Source of the DNA: Crocinitomicaceae bacterium
Lineage (GTDB): Bacteria > Bacteroidota > Bacteroidia > Flavobacteriales_D > Crocinitomicaceae
DNA: 35,950 bases
Assembly (NCBI GenBank): GCA_020832365.1
Contig: JAFIEX010000008.1
Span: 1 to 35,950 of the forward strand
Reading direction: 5' to 3'
Shown here in pieces: positions 26,614 through 34,832 of the stretch. Position numbers and translations under genes: made by a program. The notes under the pieces were generated by a model. The model was given only the letters and a program-made list of their open reading frames with translations. It was not told the DNA's origin and ran no database searches. Numbering within the stretch: the stretch's first letter is position 1; every line of letters begins with the position of its first letter.

Positions 26614-28293
26614 ATGGAGCGATTTATCAACATAGTGCTATTAGATAAAGAAGAAAAACATCTTCATGCGCTACAACTTATTTTAAGGGGTTCGGGGAAT
26701 AATGTGAGTGTTGCAGATTCGACAAGTGAACTAATTAAGTTGGTTAGTAAAAAACATGTAGGTATCGTTTTCATAAATATGGATTTATTAAAAAGCCAAG
26801 ATAAAGATTTAATTGAAATAGTTAAAAAGAAGACCATTTCAGCCGCGACACACGTTATCATTATTGCTGACTCTAATGACAGTGCGTCTAAATTGATTAA
26901 AGGATTGAAATTCGGTGCGGCGGATTTTGTTGTATATCCATTCCATCCAAACCTCGTTAAAGCCAAGGTAGATGTATTAAAAAATTTATATTTCAAAGAT
27001 GTTCGAATCATGCAGTTGCTCAAAAATATTTTCCCAGAGCAAGTGCTTTTAGAGTTAGATAAAACAGGAAGATTTAAGCCGCGAAGAAATGAAAATGCAA
27101 CAGTTTTGTTCACCGATTTTATTGGTTTCTCACAACTATCAAAAACAATGAAACCATTAGAGATTGTTGCTGAATTAGATTTTTTCTTTAATAAATTCGA
27201 TGAAATTGTTAAACGCTACAAGTTAGAAAAAATAAAAACAATTGGAGATGCATACATGTGTATTTCAGGGGTTAATGATGACAATGGCTTGCCAGAGGTT
27301 AGGGCTACATTAGCTGCTATTGAGATGCGTAATTTTGTGCAATCAAAAATGAAAAAAAAGCCCAATTGGAAAATACGCATTGGGTTGCATGCTGGCCCGC
27401 TGGTCGCTGGAATAATTGGAAGCAATAAAATGACTTTCGATGTATGGGGAGACACGGTAAATATCGCATCTAGAATAGAGCATTCTGCTGAAAATAATCA
27501 AATTGCCATTTCAACAGAAATAGCTCATAGAATAAGTGATTATATTAATATAGCCTATCAAGGAAAAAGAGAAATTAAACATGGGGCAAAGCTAGAGGTG
27601 TTTAAAGTTTTGGATATAAAAGAGGATTGGTCATTGTTTCAAGAAGGATTACTCCCAAATAGTAAACTTCGAGAAAAGTGCGACTTACAGGGTATGGATT
27701 TTGATCACGCTAAAAGGTATATCGTAAAGAAACTGCAACGCAACCTACCGAAGCACTATTTCTATCATTCGCATCGTCATACTTTGAATGTTGAGAAATC
27801 TGCGGTTCGTATTGCGAAGCTCGAAGGAGTTAACCGATCAGATATATTACTACTTCGAACTGCTTGTTTATTGCATGATGTTGGATACATCTTTGAATAC
27901 CAATTCAATGAAAGCCTTTCTATTGAATTTGCAAAAGAAAAGCTTCCTAAATTTGGTTATTCAAATGAAGAGATTGAAGTAATATGCAAAATGATTAATG
28001 CCACAAAATTAGACGTGGAGCCAGTTAGTTTATTGGAAAAAATAATATGTGACGCAGATCATGACTATCTCGGTCGTGCTGACTATCAAATAATCGCTAA
28101 TGATCTTAGAAAAGAGCTGGAAGCAATTGGAAAATTCATGAGTGATCTTGAATGGGTTGATTTTCAATTAGACTTTTTGCAAAAACACAATTTCTATACA
28201 AATACAGCGCAAAATATTAGAGGAGCTGGAAAAAAAAATAGAATTCAGGATTTGTTATTCTTGAAAGAGGAACTAAAAAGAAAACATAGCTAA
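26614..28293 (+). CDS. Pseudo-receiver / class III adenylate cyclase / HD hydrolase fusion, 559 aa
   Basis: Three domains follow one another. Residues 1-125 resemble a response-regulator receiver, but the phospho-acceptor position is Asn (VFINMDLL) and the switch Lys is replaced by Tyr (DFVVYPF), so it is probably not phosphorylated. Residues about 160-345 are a class III nucleotide cyclase catalytic domain: metal aspartates in VLFTDFIGFS and TIGDAYM; the substrate-choosing Lys in EKIKTIG and Asp in FDVWGDTVNIASR predict adenylate rather than guanylate cyclase; the transition-state Asn and Arg are also present. Residues about 370-500 are an HD domain (HSHRHT, CLLHDVGYIF, CDADHDYLG) with the His-Asp metal ligands, so a hydrolase is predicted. 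cAMP synthesis and possible phosphodiester cleavage may sit on one chain. No transmembrane helix is present. Confidence 0.92.
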   Translation: MERFINIVLLDKEEKHLHALQLILRGSGNNVSVADSTSELIKLVSKKHVGIVFINMDLLKSQDKDLIEIVKKKTISAATHVIIIADSNDSASKLIKGLKFGAADFVVYPFHPNLVKAKVDVLKNLYFKDVRIMQLLKNIFPEQVLLELDKTGRFKPRRNENATVLFTDFIGFSQLSKTMKPLEIVAELDFFFNKFDEIVKRYKLEKIKTIGDAYMCISGVNDDNGLPEVRATLAAIEMRNFVQSKMKKKPNWKIRIGLHAGPLVAGIIGSNKMTFDVWGDTVNIASRIEHSAENNQIAISTEIAHRISDYINIAYQGKREIKHGAKLEVFKVLDIKEDWSLFQEGLLPNSKLREKCDLQGMDFDHAKRYIVKKLQRNLPKHYFYHSHRHTLNVEKSAVRIAKLEGVNRSDILLLRTACLLHDVGYIFEYQFNESLSIEFAKEKLPKFGYSNEEIEVICKMINATKLDVEPVSLLEKIICDADHDYLGRADYQIIANDLRKELEAIGKFMSDLEWVDFQLDFLQKHNFYTNTAQNIRGAGKKNRIQDLLFLKEELKRKHS

Positions 28294-28294
28294 C

Positions 28295-28828
28295 TTATTG
28301 ATTTTGATACATTTCATGGTATTTTTTGGTGAGGTAAGCGAGTAAAACTCTCATGCTATCGAAAGCCTCCTCAGTTGCGTTTGAAATAGTTTGTCCTTTC
28401 ATCTTAAATAAAAGCTTCATGTATAAGGCATTTAAACAAACTTCAACAGGATGAATATTCCCAAGGTCACTTTTCGCTCTAAAAGCTGATATGTGCTGAT
28501 CTGCTCGCGCATTCAAATCTTTGTACTTTTCATCATTGAGCACAGTCAGTAAGGTATTGTGTAAATAAATTAATTCATTGGTTACTTCAAGAACTTCAGA
28601 AACATGCCCTTTCTTTTCGAGTTTGTTGGTTTTCATTTCTGCAACTAAAGAACTGTACCATTCTATCATGGTGGGCATTAAAGATGGGCTTGCTACTTGC
28701 GGCGCAATGAATTCATTTTCTATACGACTTATATCAAAATCAAATGATCTCAATAAGTCCTCAATTTGATACATCAATATCAAAAACTCAGCAACATTTT
28801 TTTTCTTTTTTTCTTGAATTATAAACAT
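28295..28828 (-). CDS. DUF4924 family protein, 177 aa
   Basis: The all-helical protein starts MFIIQEKKKKNVAEFLILMYQ and matches my knowledge of the Bacteroidota DUF4924 family (N-terminal 'NVAEFLILMYQIEDLLRSF' and 'IHPVEVCLNALY' segments). It has no signal peptide and no catalytic motif, so it is a cytoplasmic protein of unknown function. It starts four bases after the OmpH-like gene stops and is convergent with the cyclase gene with a one-base gap, so it shares a transcript with the upstream genes of the same strand. Confidence 0.85.
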   Translation of the reverse strand: MFIIQEKKKKNVAEFLILMYQIEDLLRSFDFDISRIENEFIAPQVASPSLMPTMIEWYSSLVAEMKTNKLEKKGHVSEVLEVTNELIYLHNTLLTVLNDEKYKDLNARADQHISAFRAKSDLGNIHPVEVCLNALYMKLLFKMKGQTISNATEEAFDSMRVLLAYLTKKYHEMYQNQ

Positions 28829-28832
28829 AGGA

Positions 28833-29501
28833 CTATAGATTCAGTCCCATTTGGTCCTGATTTGTATCAACTGCATCAAGGTCTGCGTCAAAATCTTCTT
28901 TAATTTCCTTTTCCCGATTATTTAAAAACTTTATGAATTGTTCTGTTACATCAAAAGCGTTTGAAATATAGGTTATTTGTCCACCTTTTTGGTAAAAGAA
29001 TAACATATCAATTCCATTTTTTTCAGAAAACTCTCTGCCTGCCTCGGAAATTTTGTTCATTAAAGCGGTTTGATATTTGATGGATTCCCTTTGCAATTCC
29101 CCACCTCTTTGTCTTTCAAAGTTTGCTATAGATTCTTGTTTTCTCATAGCTTCCTCTTGTATTTCATCTAACTGATAACCAGTTATTTCCCCTGCTTCCA
29201 TTCTTTGACGAATTTTATTTTCATAGGCTTGATAATTTTCATACCTTGAACGCAATTGTCTTTCAAATTCTTTCTCCTCGGCTCTCAACATAGAGTCTAT
29301 AGAACGGTAAAAATTAAAACCCGTAGCAATTGAATCTTGAACGTAATAGGCAATTGCTAAACCATCTGTTGAATCTGATTTTACTTTTCTTTGCACAATT
29401 ATTTGCCCATCTTCGTCAGCAGCTGTTTTATTACCACACGAAGAAATTGTAGATATTAAAGTTATACCTAATATAAATATGTTTAAAGTTCTAATTTTCA
29501 T
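28833..29501 (-). CDS. OmpH/Skp-like lipoprotein, 222 aa
   Basis: The frame is open to 29537, but the ATG at 29501 (MKIRTLNIFILGITLISTIS) gives a proper lipoprotein signal with a Cys in the SSCGN context and avoids overlap with the upstream gene. The central region (about 70-170) is a long charged coiled coil with many Glu, Arg and Gln, typical of Skp/OmpH chaperones, followed by a strand region (GIDMLFFYQKGGQITYISN) that looks like the core of the trimer. OmpH/Skp chaperones hold unfolded outer-membrane proteins in the periplasm. The acidic tail (DFDADLDAVDTNQDQMGLNL) is unusual but not alarming. Confidence 0.82.
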   Translation of the reverse strand: MKIRTLNIFILGITLISTISSCGNKTAADEDGQIIVQRKVKSDSTDGLAIAYYVQDSIATGFNFYRSIDSMLRAEEKEFERQLRSRYENYQAYENKIRQRMEAGEITGYQLDEIQEEAMRKQESIANFERQRGGELQRESIKYQTALMNKISEAGREFSEKNGIDMLFFYQKGGQITYISNAFDVTEQFIKFLNNREKEIKEDFDADLDAVDTNQDQMGLNL

Positions 29502-29511
29502 TTTATTAATG

Positions 29512-29778
29512 TTAGTCGTTTTGTTTTTCAGCTTCATTATTTTTATTTCTAAAGGCCTTATCCCAATCTTCTCTCATCGCTACAAATCTAGGTAAGCATT
29601 TTTTCAAAAAATCTTCGTTAATCATTGCCTTGACATCACCTAAACCCATCAGATCAGTTTCTCCAATCTTATATACTTGCTCAAATTGCCCTAATTCGAT
29701 TTTAACAATATATTTAGCATTGTAAGAGAAAATTTGAATTTTATATCTCGGGTGTGCTATTTCTTCTAAAACTCTCAT
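29512..29778 (-). CDS. Small conserved-type hypothetical protein, 88 aa
   Basis: A short cytoplasmic-type protein without signal peptide or membrane segment (MRVLEEIAHPRYKIQIFSYN, then KIELGQFEQVYKIGETD). The alternating hydrophobic pattern suggests a small alpha/beta fold. It lies ten bases before the OmpH-like gene on the same strand and probably heads this three-gene operon. No family was recognised. Confidence 0.7.
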   Translation of the reverse strand: MRVLEEIAHPRYKIQIFSYNAKYIVKIELGQFEQVYKIGETDLMGLGDVKAMINEDFLKKCLPRFVAMREDWDKAFRNKNNEAEKQND

Positions 29779-29860
29779 GCTGCAAATTTGACAAAAATAT
29801 TATTCTTAATTAAAAACCAGCTGATAAAATTAACATTTCTTATTTGGTTTCAAAGCAAAA

Positions 29861-31219
29861 TCAATTGCCCTCCTTCTTTTCGAGTATTACCAATATATTA
29901 TCATGAGATAACCTACGCTTTAACCAATTCGTTAATTTTTGTCTTTTTAACTCTTTATTTTCTAAATTCCCTGTTGATTTAAAATAAACAAAATAGGTTA
30001 GGTTTCCTTCTGTAGTTGTTGAATCTGTAAAAAGATATGATTCACTAAAAGAACAAGCAACAATCTCAGGGAATATTGGCTGTATCTCTTTTAGAAGAAA
30101 TTCGCCATATTTTTTTCTTTTTTGAATACTGTCTATTTCGTATTCTTTGCGTTTTAGTTTTTGATAAAAAACATCAATTTCATTTCTTAAATTAGCTATT
30201 TCAAAGTTTTTTTCATCCGTTTCTTTAAATGCTAACCCTTGATTTATATTAATTTTAGCTCCCTTTAACTGAAAATCTAGAGCCTTTAATTTAACAGCCT
30301 CTTTTTGGGATTCTGTAAAGGTCGTGCCTCCATAAACCAATAATATAAATTTCTCTCGAGCATCTACTTCACTATCTAACAAATAGTTCTCTTCAAAAAA
30401 TGAAATATTAGAAATAAAACGATTGGCATTTTCCTTAAATTTTTCTTGTTGCACTAGTTGATAACCAAAATAAATACTTGGCAGCAGAACAATCATAATA
30501 ATACTCCAAATCCATCTGTTGACGTTTCTTTTTTGCTCTGGTTCAACAATCGTTCGAATTGGAAACTTTAAAATTTGGGAAACCAATAATGCCGATAATG
30601 CTATAAATACCGTGTTAATAGTAAATAGATACAAAGCACCAAAGAAGAAATCAAATTGACCAGTAGCCAACCCATATCCTGCTGTACATAGTGGTGGCAT
30701 CAGAGCCGTTGCAATAGCAACCCCAGGAATAACATTTCCTTTTTGTTTACTCGTGATAGCAATAATACCAGCTGTTCCACCAAACAAAGCGATAAGCACA
30801 TCATAAATACTTGGACTAGTTCTAGCCAGCAGTTCTGAATAGGCAGTAGATATTGGGCTCAAAGCGAAGTATGTTGTTGAAGCAATTAAACTCGCAACAA
30901 CAGCAAAAGTGAAATTCTTTACTGACTGTCGCAGTAATGCAAAGTCGTAGGTTGCGATACTATAGCCCATTCCATTAATTGGTCCCATTAATGGAGAAAT
31001 AAGCATGGCACCAATGATCACAGCTGTGGAGTTCATATTCAGACCTACAGATGCTACAATTATAGCAAACATTAAAATCCACAAATTGGTACCTTTGATA
31101 GCGATATCCTTTACAATATTCTCATGGACTTTATCTAATTTATCTAAATCAGATTCCAAGTCGAAATATTTGGTTACTTCTTCTATGAAGTTATGTAACC
31201 TTTGACTTTTCATTGCCAT
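29861..31219 (-). CDS. DUF389 (TIGR00341) membrane protein, 452 aa
   Basis: After a cytoplasmic N-terminus of about 40 residues, the DUF389 core with about six transmembrane helices spans about 42-280: TNLWILMFAIIVASVGLNMN, AVIIGAMLISPLMGPINGMG, IALFGGTAGIIAITSKQKGN and VIPGVAIATALMPPLCTAGY are the conserved segments. The last 180 residues form a soluble region with a coiled coil (NLRNEIDVFYQKLKRKEYEI). Function of the family is unknown. A probable promoter lies directly upstream at 31246-31253. It is divergent from nothing; the neighbouring genes on the left belong to the OmpH operon. Confidence 0.93.
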   Translation of the reverse strand: MAMKSQRLHNFIEEVTKYFDLESDLDKLDKVHENIVKDIAIKGTNLWILMFAIIVASVGLNMNSTAVIIGAMLISPLMGPINGMGYSIATYDFALLRQSVKNFTFAVVASLIASTTYFALSPISTAYSELLARTSPSIYDVLIALFGGTAGIIAITSKQKGNVIPGVAIATALMPPLCTAGYGLATGQFDFFFGALYLFTINTVFIALSALLVSQILKFPIRTIVEPEQKRNVNRWIWSIIMIVLLPSIYFGYQLVQQEKFKENANRFISNISFFEENYLLDSEVDAREKFILLVYGGTTFTESQKEAVKLKALDFQLKGAKININQGLAFKETDEKNFEIANLRNEIDVFYQKLKRKEYEIDSIQKRKKYGEFLLKEIQPIFPEIVACSFSESYLFTDSTTTEGNLTYFVYFKSTGNLENKELKRQKLTNWLKRRLSHDNILVILEKKEGN

Positions 31220-31245
31220 TTACAATTTATTAAAATTTTCTATTA

Positions 31246-31253
31246 CAAATGTA
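31246..31253 (-). promoter_or_regulatory. Candidate promoter of the DUF389 gene (-7 element)
   Basis: TACATTTG on the minus strand matches TAnnTTTG and lies 26 bases before the ATG. No convincing -33 TTTG was found upstream. Confidence 0.35.
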
Positions 31254-31721
31254 TGATTTTGAACGTACTTAGATTATATGTTTTTCAAACCTTTTCAACA
31301 ATAGCACAAAGAAAGAGTAAATTAGTACTTCACAGTGCTGAAAAATTCGTTTGAATAATCTAAATTTTCGGCATGCGAAGTTGAACCACTATAGCGCGGA
31401 GGTAATTGTAATAGCAGCAATCAGAAAAATGGCTGCAGTTATACTCTCGGCTCGTTGTTTTGGAGATTTTACTTGAGCAATTGTTATTAAAAAAGTAGGA
31501 TAAGCTAGTGCGGTACCCAATCCTAAAAGTGCAGAAATAATTAACAGAAAAAGAAATGCTGATGTGAAAGGGAAAAACAAAATAGCAAACCCCTGTAGGA
31601 ACTTACCCCAAAATATCATTTTCTTTTTAGAAAAGTGATTGAACATTTTACCAGTAAAAAGCTGTCCAACGCACCAAAAAGCTGGATAAACTGCTGCTAT
31701 TAACCCATTACTTTCAATGTC

Positions 31722-32137
31722 AAAATTCAAATCAAATTCATCATCCAGTTCAACTTTGACGTCTTTGATGAAATTGTTAATGATTTTTTTCATTTAATAA
31801 AATTTTTGTATATTTGCAGTGTCAGACTTGCGAGTCGGGCAAGCCTCAGGGAGTTATCATTCAACAATGACAACTCCCTGTTGTATTTTATAGGTATAAA
31901 GTTTTCTATCGAAAATAAAATATACTTTACTAAAACTGTAATCTTTGTTATTTATCAAAATGCTTTCAGCTCTTTTTAATGCATTCTCTTTATTGATTTT
32001 TAAATCATTATTAATGCAATGGACTTTTGTTGAGACGAAGTGTTAGCGTTTGATATGACATTGTTCCACTTTTTCGGACGCTTCAAATCCACATATTCAG
32101 TATCAACTAAAAAATCAGGGTTTTTTGAAAAGTGGTT
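31722..32137 (-). mobile_element. Probable Mu-like prophage scrap inside the MFS gene
   Basis: Two pieces not belonging to the MFS gene are readable on the minus strand. First, 32137 to 32001 encodes NHFSKNPDFLVDTEYVDLK and what follows, with a PD-(D/E)XK-like motif (PD, then VDLK); one missing base near 32010 connects it to a second open frame (32042-31857: NNDLKINKENALKRAESILI and YSFSKVYFIFDRKLYTYKI). Together they look like the C-terminal nuclease-toxin domain found at the end of MuF-type head proteins and polymorphic toxins. Second, 31793-31722 encodes MKKIINNFIKDVKVELDDEF, resembling the start of a Bacteroidota phage morphogenesis (gpG-like) protein. Family assignment is from memory and the termini of the element are absent. 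Confidence 0.45.
31809..31887 (+). promoter_or_regulatory. Promoter-like motif followed by two hairpins, possible small RNA
   Basis: TATATTTG (31809-31816) matches the TAnnTTTG promoter element on the plus strand. Behind it lie a small stem (CTTGC, seven-base loop, GCAAG) and a strong hairpin at 31847-31880: nine base pairs, one mismatch, five more pairs and a four-base loop, followed by TTGTATTTTA. The transcript would be antisense to the end of the toxin-like remnant. It is a candidate only. Confidence 0.3.
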
Positions 32138-32357
32138 GGTATAAATACATTTTCTAGTTGTCTTTTATCGTCCGAAATTTGCTTCTTTTCCACAAATACA
32201 TTCGTACCCTTTACCCAAATAATTGATAATACTAAACCAATAATTGCAATCATTATTCCCAAATAGAAAGGGTACGGAACAACACCGAAGCTAATTTCGA
32301 TATAGCCAGTCAAAAAAGTGAAATGATAAACATTCTACAAAAGTTATAATTTAATTC

Positions 32358-34637
32358 TTAAAAAGTGTAACGCAAGTTTAACATTACATTAATTCCAGGA
32401 CTAGTAACATCGAAAGCGCGTAAAATAGAAATATGATCAATATATGATTCATTAAGCAGATTGAACCCGGAAATCCCAAGTTCTAACTTCCTTTTGTCCA
32501 TAATAAACGCATAACTCAAGGTGGAGCGCAATAAATTATAGCCTTCTGTTTGCTGTTCTCCAGTACCAGGTCTGCTTTGTAAAAACACGCGTTCATAACC
32601 CATTTCAATATTGAAAGGACTGTCTTTAAAAGGTTGAAAACGGATATCTAGCCCTGCTCTATCTGCAGGAACAAATGTTAAAAATCCACTATTTGTTATA
32701 TCCAATCCTCGAACAACGTTTCCAAGTAAGTGTATTGCCAAACGCTCGTTTCCAAGCGGCTTGAATGTAAATTCTACCTCTCCACCATAAAGAAAGGCAT
32801 TTGTTTGTTGAAACTCCCAAATATTTAGTCCTGTATTTGTTGTATCGCCACTGTCTAAAAAATAGATATAATTATCTACAAAATTACCAAAGGAACTAAT
32901 TGCAACGGTAGTGAATTTTGTGTTCCTTAACCAGGTCAAGTCCCCTTGAGCACTCTGCTCTCTGCGAAAATTTACATTTCCTACTTCAAATCTATTGGTA
33001 CCAGGGTGAGGACCATTCGAAAGCAACTCAGCAACATCTGGAGAACGGAAACCCGACGAAAAGTTCAATTTCCACATATTTTGTTGATTTGGTTGAAAAG
33101 TATAGCCCAACGAACCCGTTAAGCCAAAGAATGTAAGGTTTAATTTCCTATCTGCGGGGTCGCCAGGTAAAACATAACCTTCTTCAATAATATTCTCCTG
33201 ATTAGCATTAGCAAGCATTGGCCTATAATCAAAACGGAAACCCGCTTGAATAGTATTCATTTTGTTGGGTTTAAAAGTTCCAACAGTATAAATAGCATTT
33301 TCAAAATAAGTAGCATTCGGAATTAATATTTCTTCGGCTTCTATATGATTGCTCATATCTAAAAAAGCACCTTGCCATCCGTAAGTCCCTGAAAATTTCC
33401 CGTTAGGCTTGTGCAAAAAACGAATATTGTAAAAAAGATGATTCTGCAATAAACCAAGGTCTATTTCGTCAAAGTCATCTTCTATTTCTTTTCGATCATT
33501 ATGATGAAATACCACATCAGCTTGAGCTGTCCATTGGTCATTTATTCTATATTGTTGCAACAAAGAAACGATATGATCAGTTACATCCTGAAAAGGCAAC
33601 TGCATGCTTCTATCTCCTCTAAAAGTTGCAAGACTCTCTCCTTCCTCCATCTCATCATCCTCTATGATCCCCAAGAACTGCTGATTAAATGAATAGGCCA
33701 ATCTTGCTTTATAATCCCCCGATTGATAGCCAGTATGCAGTCGAATGGTACTTGTATTAAACCTACTATTTCCGATTAGACGGTTATTTCCATCATAATA
33801 GTCTGCATGATTTTCATAAGCAGCATCAACAGCAAAATAATAGCCATTATCCCATCTTTTTCCAATAGACCCGTAAGTTCTAACACCGCTAGATACAGTA
33901 TTTAATGTTGTACCAATATTTCCAGACCACTCTGAGCGATAAAGATAGTGTTGATCATCATTCATGACAAGTACACCACCTAGAGCTCCTGAGCCATAGA
34001 GCAAAGATGCAGGGCCTTTAATGATGTCAATACTTCCAATACCTAAATCATTTAATCCCAAGCCATGATCTGCACCCCATTGATGGTTTTCTAATTTTCC
34101 TCCTTGATATATTGTTGCAACTCTGGAAAATCCTAAACCACGAATAAAAGGTTTAACAATACCATGCCCCATTTCAGCAGCATTAACCCCCGGCTCCCTC
34201 TGGATCAACCCCATCATCCCAGAAGGAGACCCTTTCATCGTTATTCCTTTTGCATCCAAAGTATGTATATTGTATGGTGTCCTATCCGTTAGCCCCATGG
34301 ATTCACTGACAATGGCAATTTCTTCAAATTGGAAAACATCCAAATAAATGGTTATTTTTCTCTCAACAACCATTTCTCGGTCTACTTCTATGGTCTCGTT
34401 ATGGCTTTGAAAACCTGCTCTTTCTATTAGCAATTGATAAGATCCATTCGAAACTGAAAATTCAAACGTACCCAACCTATCGGTCTTAACTTCCCAAATT
34501 TTACCTGTTTTGTGCAGAGTAACCTTTGCTCCTTCTAATAAATCATTGGTTTCAGACTGCACGACACCAACAATTTTACTTTGTGAGAACCCATAAATAT
34601 TTACAAAAACGAATAACGCAAAAACATAATTCTTCAT
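32358..34637 (-). CDS. TonB-dependent receptor with carboxypeptidase-like N-terminal domain, 759 aa
   Basis: The signal peptide (MKNYVFALFVFVNIYGFSQ) is followed by a carboxypeptidase-regulatory-like domain (about 20-100, KIVGVVQSETNDLLEGAKVT), a plug domain (about 115-230: LIQREPGVNAAE, HGIVKPFIRGLGFSRVATIY, IDIIKGPASLLYGSGALGGV) and a beta-barrel of about 500 residues ending in the outer-membrane signature NVMLNLRYTF with a C-terminal Phe. It transports a ligand across the outer membrane powered by TonB-ExbBD. The plug has a histidine-containing loop (LENHQWGADHGLGLN), which resembles metal-uptake receptors, but the ligand is not established. No SusD partner follows, so it is not a Sus-type glycan pair. 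A -7 element is visible at 34659-34666. Confidence 0.94.
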   Translation of the reverse strand: MKNYVFALFVFVNIYGFSQSKIVGVVQSETNDLLEGAKVTLHKTGKIWEVKTDRLGTFEFSVSNGSYQLLIERAGFQSHNETIEVDREMVVERKITIYLDVFQFEEIAIVSESMGLTDRTPYNIHTLDAKGITMKGSPSGMMGLIQREPGVNAAEMGHGIVKPFIRGLGFSRVATIYQGGKLENHQWGADHGLGLNDLGIGSIDIIKGPASLLYGSGALGGVLVMNDDQHYLYRSEWSGNIGTTLNTVSSGVRTYGSIGKRWDNGYYFAVDAAYENHADYYDGNNRLIGNSRFNTSTIRLHTGYQSGDYKARLAYSFNQQFLGIIEDDEMEEGESLATFRGDRSMQLPFQDVTDHIVSLLQQYRINDQWTAQADVVFHHNDRKEIEDDFDEIDLGLLQNHLFYNIRFLHKPNGKFSGTYGWQGAFLDMSNHIEAEEILIPNATYFENAIYTVGTFKPNKMNTIQAGFRFDYRPMLANANQENIIEEGYVLPGDPADRKLNLTFFGLTGSLGYTFQPNQQNMWKLNFSSGFRSPDVAELLSNGPHPGTNRFEVGNVNFRREQSAQGDLTWLRNTKFTTVAISSFGNFVDNYIYFLDSGDTTNTGLNIWEFQQTNAFLYGGEVEFTFKPLGNERLAIHLLGNVVRGLDITNSGFLTFVPADRAGLDIRFQPFKDSPFNIEMGYERVFLQSRPGTGEQQTEGYNLLRSTLSYAFIMDKRKLELGISGFNLLNESYIDHISILRAFDVTSPGINVMLNLRYTF

Positions 34638-34658
34638 GCCTTTAAATTAAATTTTAGG

Positions 34659-34666
34659 CAAATCTA
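34659..34666 (-). promoter_or_regulatory. Candidate TonB-receptor promoter (-7 element)
   Basis: TAGATTTG on the minus strand fits TAnnTTTG and lies 21 bases before the ATG. A matching -33 element at the right spacing is not evident, which may mean an activator is needed. Confidence 0.35.
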
Positions 34667-34832
34667 AATATTTATTTTACAACATCAGATATGCACTATG
34701 TTTTTTTTTGAACAAACAATGAAAATATAAATTAACCGATTAAAAATATGTTTACCCATAATTGATTAAAATTCAATAAAAGCATTACGCAAAGCAGAGA
34801 ATTTATTAAATTAGCCAACCAAATTAATTTAA

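Larger units (their letters stand above)
31389..32313 (-). pseudogene. Decayed MFS transporter in two blocks
   Basis: Two fragments of one major-facilitator-superfamily protein lie on the minus strand in the expected order. The upstream block (32313-32107) holds the sixth helix and inter-domain loop (VPYPFYLGIMIAIIGLVLSI, then VEKKQISDDKRQLENVF). The downstream block (31721 to 31389) holds the following helices (AAVYPAFWCVGQLFTGKMF, SKKKMIFWGKFLQGF, ISALLGLGTALAYPTF and SPKQRAESI). The first five helices, about 35 residues between the blocks, and the last helices are missing. The sequence between the blocks (31722-32137) does not belong to the transporter. The reading frame of the second block starts with unrelated residues (see the prophage scrap). 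Confidence 0.75.

Noticed and set aside
29788-29982. Plus-strand open frame of 64 codons
   Set aside because: It mostly overlaps the end of the DUF389 gene on the opposite strand, has no recognisable protein features and reads like the complement of coding and AT-rich spacer sequence.
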